A stretch of DNA of 28,890 bases from Desulfobacterales bacterium (GCA_030145015.1 JAQYWI010000052.1:1-28890); one strand, 5' to 3'; counted from the stretch's first letter, positions 1 through 8,587 are shown. A program made the numbers and translations. The notes: generated from the sequence alone by a model not told the origin.

Positions 1-323
1 GGCATAGCTGCGCATTAGTTGCCGGTCTAAAACTTACTTTTTCTTTGTATTTCCTTTTTCCTCCTTTAGCCCTGCTACAAAGGGCAGTCGATGCTCCCTA
101 AAACCCTATTTTGCAGAAGCCTTTAATTTAATAGGATTCCGGAATTTAGATTGAACTCACCCCATTCGATTCAGATCTACATCTTATGACCTTTGGCCCC
201 TATGCCCTTTCATCTTGAATAGATTTCAGATTATAAAATTTAATTCAGTAATTAAATCCCTATCACTGCAATCTCACAGCTGTCAAGCAGGATACAAAAG
301 ATTTATAGACCGGAAGTAGTTTC
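1..323. other. AT-rich non-coding stretch at left edge
   Basis: No convincing gene is seen here on either strand. It lies downstream of the leftward PaaK-type ligase gene. A perfect AT-only palindrome at 239-256 (TTTAATT-CAGT-AATTAAA) is followed on the minus strand by TTTT, so it could be a weak terminator of that operon. On the minus strand a TTGACA-like hexamer (286-281) sits 17 bases before ATAGGG (263-258), and an AAAGGAGG occurs at 67-60 with no start codon at a suitable distance. These could belong to a leftward gene beyond the window, but the evidence is too thin to call one. Confidence 0.5.
231..256 (-). terminator. weak hairpin plus T-run after the PaaK-type ligase
   Basis: On the minus strand a 7-bp perfect stem (TTTAATT/AATTAAA, 4-base loop) is followed by TTTTAT, about 70 bases past the ligase stop codon. 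The stem has only A-T pairs, so it would be a weak intrinsic terminator. No better candidate is visible before the window edge. Confidence 0.3.
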
Positions 324-1640
324 TTATTCGCGAATCAGGCGTTTGGCCTTTAATTCAAAACGTGGAAGTTCCCCTATTTTCACAATTTCGACATCCGGGG
401 TGATGGTGATGCGGTACTTGACGGTTTCGATGAACTTGTTAATAGCCTGCTTCATGCGCTGGCCGCCGATCTCTTTTGTGTCCGGTTCAATCCGAATTTT
501 AAGATGCTTGCCGCTCCCCATTTTGGGAACGACGATCTGATATTCGTTGGAAAATTCCGGCACCTCCCTGATAAGATTTTCAACAGCCGAGGGGAATATA
601 TTGACACCTGCAAACTGAAACATATCATCGGAGCGGCCCAGGATGCCCCCATCGAGCCGCAAAAAGGTGCGACCGCATTCACAGGTCTCTTTGTTGAACC
701 GGACCAGATCCTGTATTCGAAAACGCAACAGCGGCATACTTTCCGTGCATAAATTGGAAAGAACCAGCTCACCGATCTCTCCAGGCGGGACGGGCTTCAG
801 TGTCTCCGGATCGAGGCATTCGGCATAGAACATGTTTTCGATTATGTGGGTCCCCTTCTGAGCCACACATTCGAAGCCAAAATTGGTAATCTCGGTTGAA
901 CCAATATCATCATAACATTTGGCGCCCCATAAATTTTCGATGCTCTTTTTAGTGGCCGGTACGTTGGCTCCGGGCTCCCCGGCCGCAACTACAATACGAA
1001 CGGCGGAATCCGCAAGCGGCTTGCCCATCTTTTTGGCGGTATCGCCCAGGGATAGCAGATAGGTAGGGGTTCCGCAGACCACGGTGGCCGCCCACTCGAA
1101 AATGTTCATAACCCGGTTCTCGGAGGATTGCGCACCTCCCGGAACGATCATCACGCCCGCCTGTTCCAGAGCGGCCTGAAATCCCCACCAGGCAATATAG
1201 AGACTGTATCCGAAAGGCACAAAAAGAATATCAGAAGTTTTGATGCCGTAACCGTACATAAAGTACATAAACTGTTCGTAATAGTGAGTGGTCCAATCGG
1301 TCTTATTCAGAATGGCCCTTACGGGAATACCGGTGGTCCCGGTGGTTTGAAATACCCTCACGCCTTCTTCAGGCGGAATACAGATAAAATCCCCCCATGG
1401 CGGATGCCGGACCTGGCTTTCGCGCAACTCCTCTTTGACGGTAAAAGGCACATTCTGAATATCATCCAATGAGCGGATATCAGACGGCTTTATCCCGGCC
1501 TGATCATATTTGCGCTTATACATGGGGCTGTGCTTATAAACATACAGCATGCGCTCCCTGAACCTCTGCAGCTGCAATTCTTCCAGTTTTTCCCTTGGAA
1601 GCGTCTCCATCTCCTTGTTCCAGTAAGTCACCGGTTCCAT
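324..1640 (-). CDS. PaaK-family phenylacetate/aryl-CoA ligase
   Basis: An AMP-forming CoA ligase of the phenylacetate-CoA ligase (PaaK) family, expected to activate an aromatic or related carboxylic acid with ATP and CoA in the cytoplasm. At 438 residues it has the usual PaaK length. The ATP-binding loop QTTGTTGIPVR lies at about residues 98-108, the adenylate motif YDDIGSTE at about 243-250, and the hinge segment GRSDDMFQFAGVNIFPSAVE at about 335-354. The C-terminal Lys-rich end (RFELKAKRL) fits the mobile domain. The start is ATG at 1640 because AGAGGA lies 8 bases upstream; the ORF is open to a TTG seven codons earlier without a ribosome site. It is the last gene of operon A, 216 bases after the Mo subunit, across a repeat cluster. 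The substrate is unknown; pairing with an HBCR-like enzyme suggests a hydroxylated aromatic acid. Confidence 0.9.
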   Translation of the reverse strand: MEPVTYWNKEMETLPREKLEELQLQRFRERMLYVYKHSPMYKRKYDQAGIKPSDIRSLDDIQNVPFTVKEELRESQVRHPPWGDFICIPPEEGVRVFQTTGTTGIPVRAILNKTDWTTHYYEQFMYFMYGYGIKTSDILFVPFGYSLYIAWWGFQAALEQAGVMIVPGGAQSSENRVMNIFEWAATVVCGTPTYLLSLGDTAKKMGKPLADSAVRIVVAAGEPGANVPATKKSIENLWGAKCYDDIGSTEITNFGFECVAQKGTHIIENMFYAECLDPETLKPVPPGEIGELVLSNLCTESMPLLRFRIQDLVRFNKETCECGRTFLRLDGGILGRSDDMFQFAGVNIFPSAVENLIREVPEFSNEYQIVVPKMGSGKHLKIRIEPDTKEIGGQRMKQAINKFIETVKYRITITPDVEIVKIGELPRFELKAKRLIRE

Positions 1641-1682
1641 CTGATAAATCCTCTTCTCCAATGCAGGTGGACCATCACAATG

Positions 1683-1860
1683 AAGTGACTAAAGTGATCT
1701 AAAGTTTGGAGTGACTAAAGTTAATGTGTCGCTCTGCTCCTTCTTTTTATAAATGACAGGATTCCTTAACTTTAGGCACTTTAGATCACTTTAGGCATTT
1801 TAGGCATTTTAGGCACTTTGCGGTCTTTAGTCACTTCCCACTTTAGTTCACTTTAGTCAC
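1683..1860. repeat. CTTTAG(G/T)CA short-repeat cluster with inverted halves
   Basis: The gap between the Mo subunit and the PaaK-type ligase is mostly degenerate copies of a 9-10 base unit, CTTTAGGCA/CTTTAGTCA/CTTTAGATCA. The left half (1683-1724) carries the unit as AGTGACTAAAG and the right half (1766-1860) in the opposite sense, so the halves can pair. TTAACTTTAG(G/T)CACT and CTTTAGATCACTTT occur in both, inverted. The roughly 40-base centre is unrelated sequence. The right half runs directly into the stop codon of the Mo-subunit gene (GTGACTAAAG starts in the stop). Confidence 0.75.
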
Positions 1861-4211
1861 TTCAATTTACCCAACCCCCGCAAGATCTTTTCCGGAGTGA
1901 AAGGTGTTGAATGCAGTCGCACGCCCACCGCGTCATAAATCGCATTGGCAATGGCTGCCAGGATAGCTGAGACCAGACCCTCGCCCACTTCTTTGGTTCG
2001 GTAGGGTGCATCTGTATTATATTGTTCGGTGATGACATCGATGTTTTCTGATTGAGCAACCTCGTGGATGGTCGGCATACGATATTCCAGCCAGTTGGGG
2101 TTCAGGGTGCGACCCTCTTCCATAAGCACTTCTTCCATAAAGGCGTGGCCCAGGGCCATGGATACCTGCCCGTCAACCTGTCCTTCCACCAGGAGTGGAT
2201 TAATCGGAAAGCCGCAGTCATGGGCGGTTACCGCTCGTAGCAAGCGAACCTGACCGGTATCGATATCAACTTCCACCTCCGCCACCTGGGCGTCAAAAGC
2301 ATAATTTTCAGTCCAGCGGCCCTTGGTTGAGGCCAGGCTGGGGTGAAAGGGCTCATCGCGCATCGTCCGCCAGTGACCTTCTCCGATAATTGAATCACCG
2401 CGGTGTTTCTGGATGCTGGCGGCCACCAGCTGGCGGTAGGAAAGTTTGCGCTCCGGAGAACCGGCAACATAAACGTATTTGTCGCCCAAGGCCAGATCCA
2501 TCACATTCGCCTCCATCTCCTCGGCCGCCATGTTCAATAATTTTTTGCGGACCTCGGTGGATGCAACCCGGGTCGCATTTCCGGTGACGTAAGCATTCCC
2601 GCTGATCCATGACCCGATATCGACCGGCGTTGTTTCCGTATCCGCCGCAATCACCTGAATCTCCTCTACCGGGATCTTGAGCTCCTCGGCCACGATCTGA
2701 CTCAGAATGGTCTCGGCACCCTGTCCAATATCCAATGCGCCTGTCAGCAAGGTGACCGTACCGTCATCATTCATTTTGACCATTGCGGAAGAACTGTTGG
2801 GATAGATCAGGGTCCCGCTCATATAAGAACTGACACCGATGCCGATGCCCCGGCACTTGGAGTCGTTAGTAGGGGCCGCCGATCGATTTTGGCTGTGTTT
2901 TTGCTGAAAGTGGGTCCGTTCAGCGGCCTTTTCAATACACTCACGCAGGCCGCAGTTATGAACGTTATCCCCATTGGGAAGCCTTTCACCCGGTTCACGG
3001 GAATTCTTGAGCCGGATCTCGATGGGATCAAGTCCCAGTTCCTCGGCAATCATATCCAGTTGGGAATCCACCGCAAAGCGGAGCTGGGGCGCTCCATGCC
3101 CGCGCTGAGGGGCACGCACCGGGTTATTGGTATAGACGGAGTATCCCTCATATTTTAAATAGGGGAGTCGGTAAGGAACCATGATAAACCCCCATACCAG
3201 GAAGATAACCACCACCCCGCTTCCCCGAAAGGCCCCACAATTGTTAATGACACGGAACTGTTGGGCGACGAGAGTTCCGTCTTTTTTGACACCGGTCTTT
3301 ACTTCCACGATCAGGGGTTGACCATGCCGATAGGCAGCAAAGATTTCCTCGCGCGAGGCTTCAATCTTTACCGGCCGGCCCGATTTCATCGAAAGCAGCG
3401 CCGCACAAAATTCATGCGAGAAGAGGTCCACTTTCCCCCCAAAAGCCCCTCCCACCCAGGCCTTTTGTACACGCACCGCCGAGAAAGGAAGATCGAGGGT
3501 CCGGGCCAGTTTGGCTCTCTTTAAAAATGGCCCCATTGAAGAAGTCCAGATATTGAGCTTGCCGGCGGGTTCAAAGCTTGCCAGTGTGATCTGCGGTTCC
3601 AGATACCCATGGGTTCTTAAGTGGCTCTCGAATCGGTCTTCGCGGACATAATCGGACTGGCTAAATCCATCCTCAACGTTACCCCACTCAGCTTCGGTTT
3701 TACCGGCGATATTAACGAAGGGCTCTTTTACTTTTGGATGGGTGGGATGAATCTCCGGGGCCCCGGTCTGCATGGCCTCTTCAGGATCAAAAACAGCCGG
3801 CAGCGGTTCATATTCCACCTGGATGAGGCTCAACGCCTCCCGGGCGATATAATGATCCGTGGCTGCCACTGCCGCTACTTCTTCACCCACGAACCGCACC
3901 CGATCCGTTGCCAGAGGATTCTGGTCGGGCGGATATCGAGGCGTTTCCACAAACCCATGCTTTATACCGGCGGTATCCCGGGCCGTGATCACCGCTTGCA
4001 CCCCTTTTAAGCGCTGCGCGCGGGACGTATCAATATTGAGGATCCTGGCATGCGCATGCGGACTACGCAGGATCCGGCCGACCAGTGTGCCGGGTAGGTG
4101 AATATCCCCGGTATATTTGGCTCGGCCGGTAACCTTTTCAGGCCCGTCCTTGCGAAGGATCCGCTGCCCGACATAGGCCAATTGCTGGGGATCTTTTCCG
4201 TTTGCTGACAT
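1857..4211 (-). CDS. Molybdenum hydroxylase large (Mo-binding) subunit, 4-hydroxybenzoyl-CoA reductase-like (enzyme A)
   Basis: Catalytic subunit of a xanthine dehydrogenase-family enzyme carrying the molybdopterin-cytosine-dinucleotide cofactor. Its 784 residues match the family norm. The N-terminal aldehyde oxidase/xanthine dehydrogenase hammerhead domain covers about residues 15-150. Mo-cofactor motifs include VGGAFGGK (253-260), RAPQRGHGAPQ (366-376, in place of the common RAFRGFG), DIGQGAET (494-501) and EVGEG (741-745). Glu744 fits the conserved active-site base. It is encoded 45 bases after the [2Fe-2S] subunit and follows the flavin subunit, giving order flavin-FeS-Mo. The cysteine loop in the partner flavin subunit suggests the HBCR group, which reductively removes the para-hydroxyl of 4-hydroxybenzoyl-CoA using ferredoxin. 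The actual substrate, and whether it reduces or oxidises, is inference. Confidence 0.88.
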   Translation of the reverse strand: MSANGKDPQQLAYVGQRILRKDGPEKVTGRAKYTGDIHLPGTLVGRILRSPHAHARILNIDTSRAQRLKGVQAVITARDTAGIKHGFVETPRYPPDQNPLATDRVRFVGEEVAAVAATDHYIAREALSLIQVEYEPLPAVFDPEEAMQTGAPEIHPTHPKVKEPFVNIAGKTEAEWGNVEDGFSQSDYVREDRFESHLRTHGYLEPQITLASFEPAGKLNIWTSSMGPFLKRAKLARTLDLPFSAVRVQKAWVGGAFGGKVDLFSHEFCAALLSMKSGRPVKIEASREEIFAAYRHGQPLIVEVKTGVKKDGTLVAQQFRVINNCGAFRGSGVVVIFLVWGFIMVPYRLPYLKYEGYSVYTNNPVRAPQRGHGAPQLRFAVDSQLDMIAEELGLDPIEIRLKNSREPGERLPNGDNVHNCGLRECIEKAAERTHFQQKHSQNRSAAPTNDSKCRGIGIGVSSYMSGTLIYPNSSSAMVKMNDDGTVTLLTGALDIGQGAETILSQIVAEELKIPVEEIQVIAADTETTPVDIGSWISGNAYVTGNATRVASTEVRKKLLNMAAEEMEANVMDLALGDKYVYVAGSPERKLSYRQLVAASIQKHRGDSIIGEGHWRTMRDEPFHPSLASTKGRWTENYAFDAQVAEVEVDIDTGQVRLLRAVTAHDCGFPINPLLVEGQVDGQVSMALGHAFMEEVLMEEGRTLNPNWLEYRMPTIHEVAQSENIDVITEQYNTDAPYRTKEVGEGLVSAILAAIANAIYDAVGVRLHSTPFTPEKILRGLGKLK

Positions 4212-4256
4212 CTGAACACTTTACCTTAAAGGTTTGATTCTAAATCCCAGTTTCTT

Positions 4257-4736
4257 TCACTTCGCCTTGGGCGGCATCTGCTCCGCCGCCTGCTGAACGG
4301 CCTCGATAATCTTATTATATCCTGTGCAGCGGCACAAATGGCCTTCAAGGGCTTTCTGGATTTCCCGGGTTGAAGGCCGGGAATTGACTTCCAGCAAAGC
4401 GGTGGTGGATAACACCATGCCCGGCGTACAGAAGCCGCACTGAATCGCACCGCAGTCATGAAAAGCCTGTTGCACGGTAGTTAGTTTTTCACCGACCGCC
4501 AATCCTTCTATTGTTATAATGGATTGCTTCTGACAATCGACCGCCAAAGCCAGACAGGATAGAATCGGTCTACCGTCCATTAAAACAGTGCAGGTGCCGC
4601 ATTCCCCGGTCCCGCAGGACACTTTGGTGCCGGTCAAACCGATCTGATCTCTAAGAACTTCAGCCAGAATGGCGTTGGGCTCCACGGCCAGCTCATAAGT
4701 TTCATCATTAACGCAAAGTTCAATAAGTCGTTTCAC
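4257..4736 (-). CDS. Molybdenum hydroxylase [2Fe-2S] subunit (enzyme A)
   Basis: Small electron-transfer subunit of the xanthine dehydrogenase/HBCR family, 159 residues, with two [2Fe-2S] clusters. The plant-ferredoxin-like cluster ligands are C41, C46, C49 and C61 (CGTGECGTC...C). The second cluster in the helical domain uses C100, C103, C135 and C137 (QCGFC...LCRC). The start is GTG at 4736, with AGGAG seven bases upstream. The nearby ATG at 4740-4738 is out of frame, although it too lies behind that site. It passes electrons between the flavin/[4Fe-4S] subunit and the Mo centre. It lies 50 bases downstream of the flavin gene and 45 upstream of the Mo gene, clearly one operon. Confidence 0.92.
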   Translation of the reverse strand: MKRLIELCVNDETYELAVEPNAILAEVLRDQIGLTGTKVSCGTGECGTCTVLMDGRPILSCLALAVDCQKQSIITIEGLAVGEKLTTVQQAFHDCGAIQCGFCTPGMVLSTTALLEVNSRPSTREIQKALEGHLCRCTGYNKIIEAVQQAAEQMPPKAK

Positions 4737-4786
4737 CCATGTTCTCCTGATTGTTAAATTTCTAATTTCAAGCGGTTTTGTTTTCT

Positions 4787-5785
4787 CTATCCTGCACGTT
4801 CAGCCGCCCGGACAAGCGTTCGATAGGTTTGCGCTATTAAGCATTCTTTCAGAAACGGAATTGAGTACCCGTGATGCATAACCGGATGGATCTCGCCGGC
4901 AACGATTGCGGCTATTTCCTTAAAAAGTTTGTCGGAAAGCATCTCTCCGGCCATTGTCTTTTCGGCTTTTCGGGCTCTAACGGGTCCTGCTGCTACCGAG
5001 CCCACTGTGATGCGAGCGGCGGCACAGTTCTCACCCTTATCTACCATGTCCAGACACACGGCCACTGTGAGCGCAGCGAATTCCACACCTCCCCTTAAAC
5101 TGAACTTGGAAAAAGCGGTGCCCCGCACCGGTTTCGGTTTCGAAACGATAACCTTGCCGACAATTTCATCTTGAGAAAGAGCTAAGGGTTTCAAGGCATC
5201 GCCGGTGTAAAGTTTCTCCAGAAGCAGCTGCCGACTGCTGTCGGCTGCGATGATCTCCACTTTGGCATCCAGGCAAATTAGGGCCGGCACCGTATCGGCC
5301 TGAAAGACAGCCACACACTTTTTCCCCTTTGGGATGAGATAGCAGCGGTTTCCATGGCGCTTGAAGCAGGGTTCGACAAATTGAAATGTATGGGATTGAT
5401 TATAGTAAGCGCAGCGATTCGCCAAACAGATATTGCCACCCAGAGTCCCCATATGCCGAATTTGATTAGATCCCACCGATACGATCGCCTCTGCCAGCAA
5501 TGGTGCGCTCTGGCGTACTGCCGCCAGGCGCGCAACATCTGCCAGAGGCATCAGGGCATTTAAGTGCAGTTCGCTCCCTTCGGTAACTCCTGAAGAATCA
5601 GCGGAATCAATGGATAAGCCTTTAAGGCTGACGACGACTTCAGGCTGAGTGAGGCCGTGCATCATGCGGGGAAAAAGATCCGTGCCGCCGGCAGCCAGCC
5701 GTGCATTCGAGCCATGCTTTTTAAGCAGTCGGGCAGCCTCTTTTATGGATGGCGGATAAAGGTGTTCAAATTTGGGAAGATGCAT
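4787..5785 (-). CDS. Molybdenum hydroxylase FAD subunit with extra [4Fe-4S] loop, HBCR beta-like (enzyme A)
   Basis: FAD-binding subunit of the CoxM/HcrB type, 332 residues from the ATG at 5785 (a GTG three codons upstream is also possible; neither has a clear ribosome site). FAD contacts include LAAGGTD at about residues 30-36 and GTLGGNIC at 113-120. Directly after this lies an inserted loop with C125, C140, C148 and C157, spaced 15, 8 and 9 residues apart; C120 precedes it. A four-cysteine loop at this place is the hallmark of 4-hydroxybenzoyl-CoA reductase beta subunits, where it binds an extra [4Fe-4S] cluster that takes electrons from ferredoxin. This is the main reason to call enzyme A HBCR-like rather than a generic xanthine dehydrogenase. 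It is the first gene of operon A and is divergent from the MFS gene. Confidence 0.9.
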   Translation of the reverse strand: MHLPKFEHLYPPSIKEAARLLKKHGSNARLAAGGTDLFPRMMHGLTQPEVVVSLKGLSIDSADSSGVTEGSELHLNALMPLADVARLAAVRQSAPLLAEAIVSVGSNQIRHMGTLGGNICLANRCAYYNQSHTFQFVEPCFKRHGNRCYLIPKGKKCVAVFQADTVPALICLDAKVEIIAADSSRQLLLEKLYTGDALKPLALSQDEIVGKVIVSKPKPVRGTAFSKFSLRGGVEFAALTVAVCLDMVDKGENCAAARITVGSVAAGPVRARKAEKTMAGEMLSDKLFKEIAAIVAGEIHPVMHHGYSIPFLKECLIAQTYRTLVRAAERAG

Positions 5786-5794
5786 ATTGGACAC

Positions 5795-5973
5795 GCACAG
5801 CGATTATCGTAAGTTTGCACGCTTAGAATTGCCGTTACAGCAAAAGAGAGGAGATAAAAAGCGCGTTAAGACCTGCTTGACAAGACCCGTTGTTTATGAA
5901 AAAAGCTACCTTCCAAAGGATTTGTTGTCAAGCTAAAATGCAATTCAACTAAACGTCCGGGAATGAATAATCA
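5795..5973. promoter_or_regulatory. Divergent intergenic region, operon A versus MFS gene
   Basis: This 179-base gap separates divergent genes, so promoters for both must lie here unless they are read through. A TTGACA occurs at 5877-5882 on the plus strand, but no good -10 lies 16-18 bases on. TTGTCA at 5925-5930 has only a poor partner near 5948. No clear palindromic operator was found. The region is assigned by position, not by strong motif. Confidence 0.4.
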
Positions 5974-7260
5974 ATGAGTATCGCTAAAAAGTTAGCCAAT
6001 GGCTTAAGATTCTACTACGGATGGATTATCGTAGCGGTGGCTCTGATATCAATGGCCTTTTGGATGGGGATCCGTACCAGTTTTTCTGTTTTTTATGTTG
6101 CGCTGCTGGAAGATTTCCCCTGGAACCGCGCAGGCTCGGCGGGCGTGCAATCCATGGCCTTGATCACCTATACATTTATGGCGCCCCTGGTAGGCGGTTT
6201 GATCGACCGCTTCGGCCCCCGCCGGGTGATCGCCCCTGGAATTCTGATTCTGGCCGTCGGGCTGATGCTCTCCAGCAGAATCGAAACCCTCTCTCAATTT
6301 TACCTTTTTTATGGTGTGATTGTGGGGACCGGTATTTCCTGCATCGGTATCGTCAGTTACTCATCGATTTTAGCGCATTGGTTTGAAAAAAAACGAGGGT
6401 TGGCCAGCGGAATTGCCCTCTCAGGCATGGGACTGGGCACCTTTTTGCTGGTTCCCATGTCTCAAGGTTTCATCTCCGCGTGGGGCTGGCGGATGACCTT
6501 CATAATCACCGGCTGCCTTGTTCTCATCATTTTAATACCGGCCAACGCTCTTTTTTTAAGACACAAACCCCGGAAACTGGGACTACACCCTGACGGATCG
6601 ACCCCGTTGGATTCGAATCATCAGAATCATTCCCAGGGCCCGCCCAACAGCATGCAGAACAACCATTGGACCCTTCGAAAGGCCGCTTCTACCCTGCGTT
6701 TCTGGTCCCTGGTCTTTTTCCCATTCTTCGGGTTCATCGCTGTTTTTATCATCGTCGTGCACCAGGTAAGGTTCCTGGTTGATCAGGGAATCGATAAAAT
6801 GACGGCGGCCTTTATCTTTGCAATGGTCGGCATTGTTTCATCGATCTTTCGCGTTTTTTGGGGGTGGCTTTCCGACCGTATTAGTCGCGAGCTCACCTAT
6901 ACGCTGGGGATTATCTGCGGTTGCTTAGGGGCAGGCTCTCTGCTCTTATTTGAGATCCATGGGTCCGCCTTTTTTACTTACAGTTTTTTTATTTTTTTCG
7001 GGATGGGATGGGGCGCCACCGCCCCGATGTTCATGGTCGTGGCTGCCGATCTATTTAGGGGAAGAATTTTTGGCCTGATTTATGGGTTTGTGGAAGCCGG
7101 TATCGGAATCGCCGGTGCTTTTGGTGCCTGGATTGCGGGATTTATATTTGACAAAACCCAAAGCTATCAATCGGCTTTTATCCTTGTCATTGTCAGCTTT
7201 TTACTATCCTGCTTTTTTTGCTGGCTTGCAGCTCCGCGTAAATACAGAAATCAAGGGTAA
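5974..7260 (+). CDS. MFS transporter (oxalate/formate antiporter- or monocarboxylate-like)
   Basis: Integral inner-membrane carrier of the major facilitator superfamily, 428 residues, with two sets of about six hydrophobic segments separated by a hydrophilic central loop (about residues 195-230). The signature between helices 2 and 3, GGLIDRFGPRRVI at residues 74-86, is clear. A second copy-like motif, GWLSDRISRE, marks the same place in the C-terminal half. The N-terminal FYYGWIIVAVA is typical of the OFA/monocarboxylate group. It stands alone on the plus strand between two leftward aromatic-CoA operons, which suggests import of the organic acid used by one of them. The exact substrate cannot be read from sequence. 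No strong ribosome site precedes the ATG. Confidence 0.85.
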   Translation: MSIAKKLANGLRFYYGWIIVAVALISMAFWMGIRTSFSVFYVALLEDFPWNRAGSAGVQSMALITYTFMAPLVGGLIDRFGPRRVIAPGILILAVGLMLSSRIETLSQFYLFYGVIVGTGISCIGIVSYSSILAHWFEKKRGLASGIALSGMGLGTFLLVPMSQGFISAWGWRMTFIITGCLVLIILIPANALFLRHKPRKLGLHPDGSTPLDSNHQNHSQGPPNSMQNNHWTLRKAASTLRFWSLVFFPFFGFIAVFIIVVHQVRFLVDQGIDKMTAAFIFAMVGIVSSIFRVFWGWLSDRISRELTYTLGIICGCLGAGSLLLFEIHGSAFFTYSFFIFFGMGWGATAPMFMVVAADLFRGRIFGLIYGFVEAGIGIAGAFGAWIAGFIFDKTQSYQSAFILVIVSFLLSCFFCWLAAPRKYRNQG

Positions 7261-7321
7261 CGTTAAATTGTTAATTGGTTGATTCGTCAATTCGTCAGAG
7301 GATTCAAGATTCAAATTAACC

Positions 7322-7344
7322 ACCCCGCCGCAAGCGGATGGGGT
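7322..7344 (+). terminator. hairpin downstream of the MFS gene
   Basis: ACCCC-G-CCGC-AA-GCGG-AT-GGGGT forms a stem of nine G-C-rich pairs with a small internal loop, 61 bases after the MFS stop. No run of T follows, so it may be a REP-like or RNA-end-protecting hairpin rather than a classical intrinsic terminator. Confidence 0.4.
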
Positions 7345-7385
7345 ATTGAAAAGAACTTAATAAGTAGGTTTCGGGTGTCAGTCTC

Positions 7386-7538
7386 CTGGCTACTGGCTTC
7401 TTGCTTCTAGTCTCTGGCTTAGTCTTCACTGACAGTTCGGCCGTCTTCGATCCTGAGGCTCAGGCCCGAAGGAGGGACTCGTCGGAGAGTACTCGATAGT
7501 CGCTGACCACTCGTCACTAGCCAGAAGCCAGTAGCCAG
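7386..7538. repeat. Inverted repeat CTGGCTACTGGCTTCT / AGAAGCCAGTAGCCAG
   Basis: A perfect 16-base inverted repeat at 7386-7401 and 7523-7538 encloses about 120 bases. Inside the left end, CTTCT and CTGGCT repeat again in degenerate form, so the arms look built from a smaller CTGGCT(A/T)CT unit. The enclosed sequence has no coding potential that I can see. Confidence 0.7.
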
Positions 7539-7591
7539 CGGCTAAAACGCTGGAACCATATATTTGCGGAAAATGACACTTTGTGAGGATC

Positions 7592-8587
7592 CTATTTTGA
7601 GCCGTCGGGCAGCAAAATAGGACGTAACGCTCTTTTTACCAATGTCTTGGTTATCTCCACCTTATACGCATTCATCCGCATCGGTTTTGCATCCTTAACC
7701 GCTGCCCTGGCTGCCTCCGCAATACCCTCTTCGCTGGCAACCTTGCCTTTCAGGCATTTTTCTGAATCAAGGGCTCTAACCGGCTTGGGGGCGACGGCCC
7801 CGAGTACGATGCGCGCATCCTTACAGATTCCAGCCTGCAGCGTGACGGCTGCGGCGACACTGACAATGGCAAAATCAACGGGTTTTCTTAATGTAAATTT
7901 GAGAAATGTCTGTCGCACCCCCGCGGCTGGATCGGGAATCCGAATATACGTTAAAAGCTCATCGGGTTCGAGGATATTGCCCCGCGTGGTGTAAAATTCA
8001 TTGACGGATGCCTTTCGAACCTTTTGCGGGCCTTTGATTTCAATTTCGGCATCCAGGGCTGTGAGCGCTATGGCAGTGTCAGAGGGGCAAACCGCAAAAC
8101 ATGCTTTACCTCCCATAATGGCGTGATAACGGTTATCGCCTTTGATGGCCTGGCAGGGCCCCTTTGCTTTGCGGTAGCATATGATTCTGCCGCCCATGTG
8201 GTGAGGGTAGCGATAATACCAGCAGCGGGTGTCCTGGCACAGATTGCCCCCCAGGGTAGCCATGTTGCGAATTTCAGGCGTAGCCACGGCTTCAGCTGCT
8301 TCCGACAGGATGGGATATCTTTTTCTGATCAGCGGATGTGCAACCACATCGACCAATTTGATCAGGGCACCTATTTTTAGCCCTTTTTTGTTTTCCTCAA
8401 CACCATCCAATCCGGGGATGGTTTTGATGTTGATGACGGCTTCGGGATAGTCCGGCAGGATTTCATCCTTGAGTACGCCCAGCAAATCTGTGCCACCGGC
8501 AATAAGGTTGGCATTGCCTTCAGAAGAGCGCATCAAGGAAATGGCGTCATCGACTGAGGTGGCATTGATATGTTTGAAGGCCTTCAC
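7592..8587 (-). CDS. Molybdenum hydroxylase FAD subunit with long Cys loop (enzyme B)
   Basis: CoxM/HcrB-type FAD subunit, 331 residues, from a GTG at 8587 with AGGA about 12 bases upstream. FAD motifs are LIAGGTD (28-34) and TLGGNLC (111-117). The loop after this carries C122, C137 and C145 with the same 15 and 8 spacing as enzyme A, but the next cysteines are C163 and C167, so the last arm is longer and includes GDNRYHAIMGG. This longer form resembles flavin subunits such as E. coli PaoB, which also bind an extra [4Fe-4S] cluster. It is the last gene of operon B, 211 bases after the Mo subunit, with a long stem-loop between. It would route electrons between an external donor or acceptor and the Mo subunit. 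Confidence 0.88.
   Translation of the reverse strand: MKAFKHINATSVDDAISLMRSSEGNANLIAGGTDLLGVLKDEILPDYPEAVINIKTIPGLDGVEENKKGLKIGALIKLVDVVAHPLIRKRYPILSEAAEAVATPEIRNMATLGGNLCQDTRCWYYRYPHHMGGRIICYRKAKGPCQAIKGDNRYHAIMGGKACFAVCPSDTAIALTALDAEIEIKGPQKVRKASVNEFYTTRGNILEPDELLTYIRIPDPAAGVRQTFLKFTLRKPVDFAIVSVAAAVTLQAGICKDARIVLGAVAPKPVRALDSEKCLKGKVASEEGIAEAARAAVKDAKPMRMNAYKVEITKTLVKRALRPILLPDGSK

Larger units (their letters stand above)
7261..7591. other. Repeat-rich gap between convergent MFS and flavin-subunit genes
   Basis: No gene is seen. The gap holds a G/C hairpin (7322-7344), a perfect 16-base inverted pair (7386-7401 and 7523-7538), a near-palindrome CCTGAG-G-CTCAGG, and an ATTGGTT-type segment (7271-7280) like that near 13336. 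Both flanking genes point into it, so it must hold the ends of two transcripts. Confidence 0.6.

Noticed and set aside
1..92. End of a plus-strand gene entering from the left
   Set aside because: One frame is open to about 92 but its translation is low-complexity and unlike a protein end.
258..286. Leftward promoter TTGACA-N17-ATAGGG
   Set aside because: The -10 is poor and no gene start is visible before the window edge.
1683..1860. CRISPR-like array
   Set aside because: Units are only 9-10 bases, degenerate, without spacers of constant length, and the halves are inverted; no cas genes are near.
343..4101. Open frames on the plus strand across operon A
   Set aside because: They are antisense to well-supported genes, carry no recognisable motif and lack ribosome sites.
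4738..4740. ATG as start of the enzyme A [2Fe-2S] gene
   Set aside because: It is out of frame with the cluster-binding sequence; GTG at 4736 is in frame and served by the same AGGAG.
5877..5910. TTGACA promoter for the MFS gene
   Set aside because: No acceptable -10 lies 15-19 bases downstream.
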